Shown piece after piece: positions 22,501-29,129 of a stretch of 29,129 bases of DNA. Source of the stretch: Sperchopsis tessellata (taxonomy: Eukaryota > Arthropoda > Insecta > Coleoptera > Hydrophilidae); contig JAWQRN010000473.1 in the NCBI GenBank assembly GCA_033557685.1, forward strand, positions 1 through 29,129. The letters are read 5' to 3'. The position numbers were made by a program, and so were the translations under genes. Positions within the stretch are counted from its first letter, which is position 1. The number at the start of each line of letters is the position of its first letter. Below the pieces are notes generated by a model. It was not told the DNA's origin and made no database searches. It was given only the letters and a program-made list of their open reading frames with translations.

Positions 22501-24777
22501 TTAATATTATTGAGAAAATACACATTAGGTGAAACGCTTGAATATTGGGGTCTACAATCACTATTTCACCCATTCAAATTCTAAAAAAAAAGTTCATAGA
22601 TTGATAATTTCTATATGTCTCGTCGCTTGTGCTTTTCTCGAGAAATGTGTTGATGGCATTCTTTCTGCAGCGTTCACTGTTTTTTTTTTTAATATTTTAA
22701 TATGGTATTACACAGTTACAGACCTACAAATGTTACAATAGATTTATAAATAATTATAGACTTACATCTTCAATTAAAGGGGCGTATTATTTTTGTGCAA
22801 GTATTTATAATAAACTTCTGGTACATAGCAAACAAAAAAATGATTTAAAAAAATGCAAAATTCCTTTTAATCGCCTTAAGAGTATATGTATTATTGTATT
22901 GTAAAGTAAGTTTTTTTTAATGTTCTTATGAGGATGATGTTTAACTTTGTGAATAAAGAAATCCCCCAAATAACATAAACAGTTAGATGCAAGGTTGAAC
23001 TGTTATAAATATTTGCTACAGTATCCTAGTTCAAAATATTTGCTACATCTATTATTGCAATTATTTAACACAGTGTTTCTATTTTCAGGTGCTGTTTTTA
23101 TTAATTTCAACAGTTTTTGTGGCTAAGAGTTTAATAATACCAAGAAATGACACAAATACAAATAACGACGTGTCCAACAGTACAATAAAAGATGTTACAC
23201 AAATTACACAAATTAAGAAACCCATAGAAAACAGGATGCCAGAGGCAGCCGAAAAATGGTCAACCGAAGAGTTCAATCTTGCATCTTCAAATGATCAGAA
23301 CTACCAGAAGGGTGGGAATGACGTAATTTTTGGAACTAATACAGAACCGTGGAAAGGAATCGTAATTGATGTGACCACAGATATGCCATCTACACAAGCT
23401 TCATATAAGAGAAAGAAGAAAATAGTTAAAGATAAAAAGACAGAAGACGTGCCATATCCTGTACAAACAGAAATGCCAGTGCTCGTTGAAAAGCAACTAC
23501 ATCAACAAGTGGAAATTTCAATTCCTCAACCAAGTTCTCTCGAGGATAAAGTTATTGTGCCTGTGAGACTGTTGGTCAGGGTTCCTGTTCCTGTTCCACA
23601 ACCTTATCCTGTTATTAAATTTGTAAACTATCCAGTAAATATGCCAGTTGATGAGCCATATAAATTCAATAACCAAAGTCATGTAGAGGCTGAAGTAAAA
23701 GTTAACCCAATAAGAAGTCCATATACATCTAATAAAGGTAATCATAAACAGATATACCCTGATAATGAAAATATGTACAGTCGCTACACTAATCATAATG
23801 AGAAGATGCATCAAACTATACAAGCATCACCACATACCGATAACCAAAGAGATAAAGATATGTACAGTCGCCACACTAACCACAATGAGAAAATTCATCA
23901 CACTATACAAACATTACCACATACGGTCAACTCAAGAGAACATCATCGATTTTCGTCATATTCACCGAAAATGCGTAATTATAAAGATCCAATGCATAGA
24001 AAGAAGATGGCATACTTTATTGAAAAACAAACGCCGTATAGAAGAACAAGAGAAAATATTCATCACATGAAATTTCCTATAGAAACAAATTTACTGAGAC
24101 CACAAATATTTCACCATTTAGAAAATTCGAACTATCAAATGCACAGCAATTTTAGAAACTTGTACACTCAAGCTTATTTTCCCCCAAAAGCTAAAAACTT
24201 TAGAATACATTCAAACAATCCTTCAAGAACAAGCCATTTTGCTGGAAATAATTTGGCAAATGGAAATTTTAACACTGTTGTTAAAAATAATTTGAAGTAT
24301 CCTTTTTCAAATGACTTATTGTCAGGAGTAATAAATGTTGGTACAAATTCAAATACAGGTAGTCAATCAGACATAGACTTTTCATTTAATGATTTTGAGC
24401 AACTAAAAGCGCAACGCATGCATTACCTTAATTTGGAAAAATATCATCCGAAAGTGAAAATGAATGACCTACTTCATAGTTATTGGCAGGTGAAATACGA
24501 GACTTCAATTCCATATCCAGAAGAAGAGAATCATCCTTATGCATTAGAAAATACGTTATTTCAGTACCCAATTCATCAAAGTGTGAGCAATTATAGAAAC
24601 ACTCCCCCACAATCGCAATTTAACAACGATCAAAATAATTTAAAATCTGATATGCTAGATGCCCAGCAAAGGAATAATCACGACAGTGTCCAAAATTTTG
24701 TCACTAATCCAAATTATCCAAAGAATGAACTTGATTATTTCCAGCAACTGCATTATAAACAATGGAAATTGAGTTGA
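16881..24777 (+). CDS. Gene 2: secreted, diverged PYPV-type paralogue with N/H/Q-rich tail; join(16881..16892,23089..24777)
   Basis: Exon 2 opens at 23089 after TATTTTCAG and runs to TGA at 24775-24777; joined to MDQA it gives 566 residues. MDQA plus VLFLLISTVFVAKS is a good signal peptide. NDT and NST sequons follow near residues 24 and 34. Residues 115-195 align without gaps to residues 71-151 of gene 1, about 41 of 81 identical by hand count, including VPYPV, VEK, PQP, PYPV and VNxPV..VDxPY. After that the repeat array is lost. The tail (about 200-566) is rich in N, H, Q, Y and K, contains two 29-residue tandem repeats, and carries one late IPYPEEE motif near 478. There is no cysteine in the whole protein. 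The long intact frame with a biased composition argues for a functional gene. A structural role in cuticle or matrix is inferred from the paralogue, secretion and gene layout; I do not recognise the tail. Confidence 0.82.
18279..18305 (+). repeat. Hammerhead-like hairpin motif (copy F)
   Basis: TTGAGGA, then a hairpin with arms GGCATA and TATCCC (one C-C mismatch), then GAAATCGTG. It has the order of a hammerhead core around helix II, with the first core C replaced by T. It lies just beyond the 3' side of the LINE relic at 18345-19484, on the opposite strand. Confidence 0.35.
18345..19484 (-). mobile_element. Decayed LINE reverse transcriptase, antisense in the gene 2 intron
   Basis: Minus-strand order from 19484 down: LIAGNVS, ANLINMCFSEGKFPNFLKLAK, KKEDKLT, YLKCHNFLTNSQFG and ILEAMEQ. 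Next come VVDCVSHGIIFEKL near 19115-19075, HGVPQ-stop-SILGLI near 18966-18930 and VMYADDTSKLVV near 18880-18845, the last keeping the catalytic YADD. Further down, YSILLWGNSTDVY and QKRAIRVITR near 18530-18450 and DSCRIIFNELNILSFIEQY near 18435-18375 match the C-terminal part. Stops and frameshifts make it inactive. It starts inside the RT fingers, abutting a (TA)n tract, so the endonuclease part is missing. Confidence 0.85.
19485..19534. repeat. (TA)25 microsatellite
   Basis: A pure 50-base TA run directly at the upstream limit of the LINE relic. LINE similarity stops at the tract, unlike the TA tract at 1536 which interrupts its LINE in frame. Confidence 0.95.
23773..23946 (+). repeat. Two 87-base tandem repeats coding 29 residues each in gene 2
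   Basis: Units at 23773-23859 and 23860-23946 encode MYSRYTNHNEKMHQTIQ... and MYSRHTNHNEKIHHTIQ..., residues 233-261 and 262-290. The period is an exact multiple of three. The units differ at scattered positions, so the duplication is not very recent. The unit ends with PHT.N.R. Confidence 0.9.
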
Positions 24778-24847
24778 CGGATTGAAAAGTTATAGTTAAA
24801 GAAAAAATATTAAAATACTGTGTATTTTTTGTAATTTATTATTTTTT

Positions 24848-24853
24848 AATAAA
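24848..24853 (+). terminator. Polyadenylation signal of gene 2
   Basis: AATAAA 71 bases after the stop codon, followed by T-rich sequence. It is the first such hexamer after the stop and gives a short 3' UTR, as in gene 1. Confidence 0.65.
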
Positions 24854-25036
24854 CATTTTTGTTTTAATTAATACGTGCTATTGTTTTTAGTTGTGCAGAA
24901 TTTGATAATACGAACCTTTTGTATAAACATGATATTCAAGATCAAGTAAATTTATTATAAACCTTTTGGTTTTATCACGGACTTTTCAAAGGAAAGTTTA
25001 AATTGTTATAAATATGTTCTTAAATTTATTACAATT

Positions 25037-26258
25037 TATACCATTGGTTCTGCAGAAAAGTCTAATCTAAAAACTCTTGATAGAGTATATAATTAAGGGA
25101 TTCGATTGGTCACTGGTGCTTTTCGCACTAGTCCAGTGGTGAGCAATCCTTACAACTCTGTAGGGGTACTTTGTTGGTAATATATTCAACAAATGTTATA
25201 TCAATACTTTCGCATTTCATCTTTCATGTACTTTTACACTCACAGGTTACAGAAATATATGATCGCAGACCCACACTCGCAAAACTAGTGGCTATCCGTC
25301 TTCAGAAACTATTGACGGAAGTCGAATTTATATTTCTAACAATGTGCATCACAGCAAATTCAATAGTATACCATCACGGACCCTAAAACTACCGGCTATA
25401 GTTTTCGACCTTCATAATCATAATAATCATACCTTATACCAACAGAAATTTTCATTTTTTTTTTAAAGTATCCATACCATCAAAACTTATAAACTGAAGA
25501 CTGAAAATCATGTCGGCGTTGCTGCTGTTTATAAAAGCACACACTTTAAACAAAAACTGACCCAAATAGTCAGTATATTCAAAGCTGAATTGCTGTCTAT
25601 TCTGTTTACCCTTTAAATAGTATACCGATCACAACACGAATCTTTTATCATTGCTTCAAATAGTGTAAGTAGCTTCTGTTCACATGTATACATGTCGAAA
25701 AATTCCATAATTTGAAATATGCAGGACCTGCTGACGATCATATATGCACGGGGAAAATAATTGATTTGTATCTGGTATCCCGGCCACGTCGGAATACCTG
25801 GAAATGAAGTCGCTGATAAAGCTACTGAAGCGGCAACATTCGACGTACCCTTTTTCCCCTACGTCTCAAATCAAAATATTAAAAAAATATATCTTAGTGG
25901 AAAAACTCGTGAGAAGTGGCAAAATAATTAGTCTCAACAATAAATAGAAAATAAACCATACAACATTAAAACAACTGTAGAACTATGGGATACATCATAT
26001 CGTTATAATCTAAGAGAGGACGTTGTGCTAACGCGTCTGCCTATTGGCTATTGTCGAATGACACACGGATATCTGTTGAATGCTGAAGATCCATCGATTT
26101 GTTCAGTATGTACAACGCAAATTTCTGTTAAACATCTGTCGGCAGAAGGCAGGGAGTATGAAATTGCAAGACAAAACACTAGACTTCCATCAAATATAAA
26201 GCTAGTTCTGCACGATGGCGAACCGGATTTACAAATAATAATTGAATTCCTAAAATAA
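25037..26258 (+). mobile_element. C-terminal relic of a LINE with an RNase H domain
   Basis: The plus strand reads YTIGSAEKSNLKTLDRVYN-stop-GIRLVTGAFRTSP from 25037, matching the region after the reverse transcriptase in I/LOA-like LINEs. Around 25510-25620 a decayed RNase H start (VGVAAVYK, FKAELLSILF) is visible. At about 25770-25840 WYPGHVGIPGNEVADKATEA is the conserved RNase H end. From 26025 LTRLPIGYCRMTHGYLL and CSVCTTQISVKHL form the usual C-terminal zinc-binding tail, but the final cysteine is replaced by glycine (AEGREYE). Several stops and shifts make it dead. It belongs to a different LINE group from the relics at 991 and 18345, whose ends lack RNase H. It starts about 180 bases after the gene 2 polyadenylation signal. 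Confidence 0.85.
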
Positions 26259-26496
26259 TCTAAACTAATCTGACATATCTGATTATCTGTTTTTGCCATA
26301 ATTTCACAGCGCTAATATCAAATATAGATGATACACCTTAAATGTACCAACCAACTAACTTATACCATTTTTCTGCAAACACTTTAATGTTACGGTTTTA
26401 AGTTTGTTCCTATTGAACAAAATGAAAATAATACTTACCTAACGGCAGACATAATGCATATTTCTTTTTCATGGCATATTTATTTTCTACATTTTG
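26259..26496. other. Spacer after LINE relic
   Basis: Probably includes the 3' non-coding remnant of the preceding LINE; no tail could be defined and no gene is visible. Confidence 0.4.
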
Positions 26497-26591
26497 CATA
26501 ACTATGATCAAAATGTTTCAATTTTACATATAAAAATCCTATTAATTTTCATAACTAAGATCAAAAAGTTTCAATTTTACATATAAAATCC
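26497..26591. repeat. Two-copy tandem repeat, period 53
   Basis: CATAACTATGATCAAAATG at 26497 recurs as CATAACTAAGATCAAAAAG at 26550, and both copies continue with TTTCAATTTTACATATAAAA and CC. Only a few substitutions and one indel separate them. Confidence 0.85.
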
Positions 26592-26859
26592 GCATTGAAC
26601 ATACCAAGTTTTAAGTAAATTATCCATTATGAGCATTTCAAACTTTCTCTATTTTACGACAGTATATGAGATGATACCATACTTGCATAGAGTGTAACCT
26701 TTCCCTTTTTAAAAAAGCTAATTGATGTGTACTTCTTTGAACGTTGATATATTGGGCGTGTTTTTATACCCTTAATACACAAATAATTTTTTTATCTTTT
26801 CAATGTAACAAGGCACATGTGCTGGTGAACATCCTTTATATGCTCTGATTTTCTGAAGC

Positions 26860-26887
26860 TTGAAGAAGGAATAAAAATATTCCGAAA
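26860..26887 (+). repeat. Hammerhead-like hairpin motif (copy G)
   Basis: TTGAAGA, then a perfect hairpin GGAATA-AAAA-TATTCC at 26868-26883, then GAAAAGTT. Six base pairs and a four-base loop sit exactly between the two conserved boxes. The first core C is T. Confidence 0.4.
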
Positions 26888-27073
26888 AGTTTACCAGTTT
26901 ATGAAACAATTATTTTTATAAAAATTACCTAATTTCTTTATGTACTATTATTACAAATATGAATTTCTAACGTTATTGGCTTTACGGCAATTTGAGTTAA
27001 AAAAAAATAACACAAAAAGTTTATGAATATGAGAGTGGTTAGAATTGTTGTAGAAAAGTTAATAGAAATTTAA

Positions 27074-27100
27074 CTTCTTGGTAATACACCCCTTCCTCAG
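27074..27100 (-). repeat. Hammerhead-like hairpin motif (copy H)
   Basis: On the minus strand: CTGAGGA (a perfect CUGANGA box), a hairpin GGTG-TAT-TACC, then AAGAAGTT where GAAA would be expected. The 5' core is complete but the GAAA box is mutated. Confidence 0.35.
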
Positions 27101-27249
27101 GGCGTAACAGTAGAGAATAACTATGAAGTCCAGATATATTTATAAGGATTTTGAAGGTAACAAAAACAACTTTGGGGAACTGCAGAAAGCATGAAAGCAT
27201 TGGGTATTAAGATGACTCATTTATGAAGTTCAGACAAGTGTTTAATTTA

Positions 27250-28912
27250 ACATTTATTGAATATCCTGTTAGTGGCAGACATTACTTTCATATGCGGCCT
27301 TGCTGACAAAAATTCTCTTGAAGAAAGGCGTATTTACAGCGAAAGGTATATTAATCGGTAAATATCTAATATTCGGTCTTTCTTGAAGATCCATGAATGC
27401 CTTGTGAAAACAGGAATTCGCAAACGGTAAGTAATAATCCAGGAAGGTTTATAACAACTAGAACACTTCCGCTGGAGGAAACAATTCTAAATAAATTGAA
27501 CAACATCTAGAAACGAGAACCAGGAAAATGTCTGTTAATATTCACGATTATCTGGAGCTATTATGAACAATTCTGAGAAAACAACAGTTATACCCTATTA
27601 CCACTTTTCCCGTAGCTTTCCCGCATTCATCTCTTTGAAGGTGGATTATAGTGTTGCTGATAAACGTTATCATGCATTTTCATAATGACCGTATTTGGTG
27701 TGGAGAAAACCTGCATGATATTAGAATTCCTCTTCCAGGAACTATTATAAATGTACGTAAATACGAGGGCCAGTAATTAAATTTCAAATAACAGCTGTCA
27801 GAAACATACCTATTCTTAAAAATTGCCATTTACTGCGAACACTGGCTTTTACAGAACGGAAAAAAGTTATAAAGTTTTTTTCGGTGCCGTTTTTAGGTTA
27901 ATATTATAATACAAAAATGAATTTAAATAGAAGAGATTTTCAACAAGGTTTAACACAGCAAGAGTGTGTTGATTAATTTGACTTTTGCACCATCCAAAGC
28001 AACAATTTACAATTGGTACACAGATTCAAGTTTGGACGTAGAAGACTCAGTGGTACATTTTGTGAAGGTGCTGTTACTCCGGAAAACATTGATGCTGTGC
28101 ATGTACATTAGATCGTCATGTAACATATGCTGAAATTGAGGCATCTATAAACATTTCAGGGACCTGAGTGCATTCAATTTTACATGATTATTTAAATGTT
28201 AAAAAGATATGTGCGTGTTAGATTCCACACAATTTAACTCAAGCTGAAAAAGATGATCTTGTCAAATGGTGCAATGAAATTTTCAAATGATTAAACTCTG
28301 GTAACCGGTGACTAAACAACAATGATAGCGTCAGATATTGGTAAATCTGGCTATATTTCAACCGTTTCTTTGGAAGATTGTAGAAGAGTAAATTCTGATT
28401 GGCATACGATAATTTGTTTTCCAATAGAGGTTACTACAAAACATTCGCATCATTCTTCACCATGACAATGCAAAGTCACACACAGCATCTCAAACAATCA
28501 ATTATTTGAAACGTGCAAACATTGATTTGATGAGTTATTATCCTTATTCGTCATTATTTATCACCCAATTTTTGTTCCAAACAATCAAAACTAAAATGTG
28601 TAGTAAAGGATTTAGCAGCCCAGAAGAAGCAGTTGAAGAAGCTTATAAATAACATTTTACTGCTATATCAATTTGTGAATAGAATAACAGTTTTAAAAAT
28701 TGATTTATACGAATGAAAAAGTGTATTTATGTTAAAGGTAAATATTTTGAAAAACAATACTATTTCCATACAAAAATATTTTCTGTATTATTTTGTAAAA
28801 ACTGTATACCTGCCTACGTATTTACGTGGAAATTATACTACTAACTTTCCTGCTGGAAGATATTTCGCTCATTCTCAGAAATAAAATGTGGTTAATAAAT
28901 GATGGCGCACAC
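27250..28912 (+). mobile_element. Decayed DUF4817-type (Tc1/mariner-superfamily) transposase, split by a mariner insertion
   Basis: Broken plus-strand frames read TFIEY, then after a shift ADITFICGLADKNSLEERR, IYSERYINR-stop-ISN, FLKIHECLVKTG, and EETILNKLNN. This matches the N-terminal helix-turn-helix found in insect DUF4817 transposase-like genes. Later pieces read NIHDYLELL, KQQLYP and NDRIWCGENLHDIRI up to about 27750. After the mariner relic the same protein resumes at 28829 with ILLTFLLEDISLILRNKMW and NDGAH, equivalent to the LLEDIPL..R..MWFQHDGA region. About 40 residues between the halves are missing or unrecognisable. The family name is from memory of the conserved blocks. Confidence 0.65.
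27755..28827 (+). mobile_element. Decayed mariner-family transposon with inverted ends
   Basis: The transposase relic starts at ATG 27917 (MNLNRRDFQQGLTQQECVD, then a stop). It continues in shifting frames with APSKATIYNWY, NIDAVH, DRHVTYAEIEASI, HSILHDYLNVKK, IPHNLTQAEKDDLVKWCNE, then HHDNAKSHTASQTINYLK, SSPEEAVEEAYK and KCIYVKGKYFEKQ. These are the mariner blocks in order, including the HDNA..H segment that holds the second catalytic aspartate. The element is about 1.05 kb against the usual 1.3 kb, so internal coding sequence is deleted. Ends: ACGTAAATACG at 27755-27765 and its exact complement at 28817-28827. If the true ends lie just inside the TA duplications (CGAGGGCCAG from 27764, CTGCCTACG to 28818), both sides are flanked by TA, the mariner target. 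Confidence 0.85.
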
Positions 28913-29019
28913 TAACTTAAAATAAAATATATCTAAACGTTTGAAAGCTTTTCAAAATTTTCATATATATTTATGATAGCCTATAATTTAAAAACTAAAT
29001 ACTTAAGTATATAAAATAT

Positions 29020-29129
29020 ATTAATATCTTCTGGTTTTCCGAGAGATAACCTTGTATTGGCTTTTGTTTTTGCCGACGTTTCGTCCACCGTTGCAGGGGA
29101 CATTATCAAGACATGTAGCTCTTAAAAGT
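29020..29129 (-). repeat. Dispersed repeat with hammerhead-like hairpin (copy C), cut by window end
   Basis: It matches copies A and B from the ATATCTTCTGGTTTTCCG block to CTTAAAAGT at the window edge. On the minus strand the core reads TTGATAA, GTCC helix, loop, GGAC, GAAACGTCGG (29109 down to 29072). This copy keeps the GAAAC box; only the first core C and the G of TGATGA differ from a hammerhead consensus. Confidence 0.75.

Larger units (their letters stand above)
16893..23088 (+). other. Intron 1 of gene 2 (6.2 kb)
   Basis: Bounded by GTAAGC at 16893 and TTTTCAG ending at 23088. It contains an antisense LINE relic (18345-19484), a (TA)25 tract and one hammerhead-like hairpin. The rest is AT-rich without recognisable genes; frames at 18020-18244 (minus), 19871-20095 and 22529-22741 (plus) have no domain I can name. 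Confidence 0.7.

Noticed and set aside
22529..22741. 70-codon frame within the gene 2 intron
   Set aside because: No recognisable domain, no acceptor/donor pair that would join it in phase, and composition typical of AT-rich non-coding DNA.
23518..24070. 101-codon frames overlapping gene 2 on both strands
   Set aside because: Shadows of the repetitive coding sequence, with no start context and no domain.
26025..26258. 77-codon frame as a stand-alone small gene
   Set aside because: Its blocks (LTRLPIGYCRMTHGYLL, CSVC...H) are the C-terminal tail of the LINE relic that starts at 25037.

Overview
The window looks like nuclear DNA of an arthropod, most likely an insect, from a strongly AT-rich, transposon-laden genome. 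The evidence is spliced genes with multi-kilobase introns and GT/AG borders, two core promoters that pair a TATA box with a TCAGT arthropod initiator, two secreted proline/valine-rich proteins of cuticular type, and relics of Jockey/CR1- or I-type LINEs, mariner and a DUF4817-type transposase. I cannot resolve the insect order.

The core is a pair of same-strand paralogous genes. Gene 1 (3210-8221) has a first exon with only four codons (MMTT), a 3.8 kb intron, and a second exon with the rest of a 345-residue protein: a signal peptide followed by a long PYPV/PYPVEK array. Gene 2 (16848-24853) repeats this layout exactly: TATA box about 31 bases from a TCAGT start, a four-codon first exon (MDQA), a phase-0 intron of 6.2 kb, and a second exon, giving 566 residues. 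Its PYPV block aligns without gaps to the start of the gene 1 array (about 41 of 81 residues identical by hand count), but the rest of the array is replaced by a long N/H/Q/Y-rich tail. Neither protein contains cysteine. A signal peptide interrupted after about four codons is a classic layout for insect cuticular protein genes, so I read both as secreted structural proteins of the cuticle or another extracellular matrix, probably from a tandem duplication. Their exact family name is uncertain.

Region by region: 1-990 empty AT-rich DNA; 991-2495 a 5'-truncated LINE (minus strand) with an internal (TA)27 tract; 3060-8221 gene 1; 8931-9160 a small LINE relic; 9443 a possible hAT terminus; 9.5-14.6 kb mostly unexplained, with a less AT-rich patch at 12.4-13.2 kb; 14.6-16.2 kb several copies of a short repeat carrying a hammerhead-like hairpin; 16817-24853 gene 2, whose intron holds a second LINE relic in antisense; 25037-26258 the RNase H/C-terminal end of a third LINE type; 26.5-29.1 kb small repeats and a mariner relic inserted inside an older DUF4817-type transposase relic, ending in another copy of the hammerhead-like repeat.

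No tRNA, rRNA, CRISPR or prokaryotic feature was seen. All similarity statements come from reading translations and motifs by eye.
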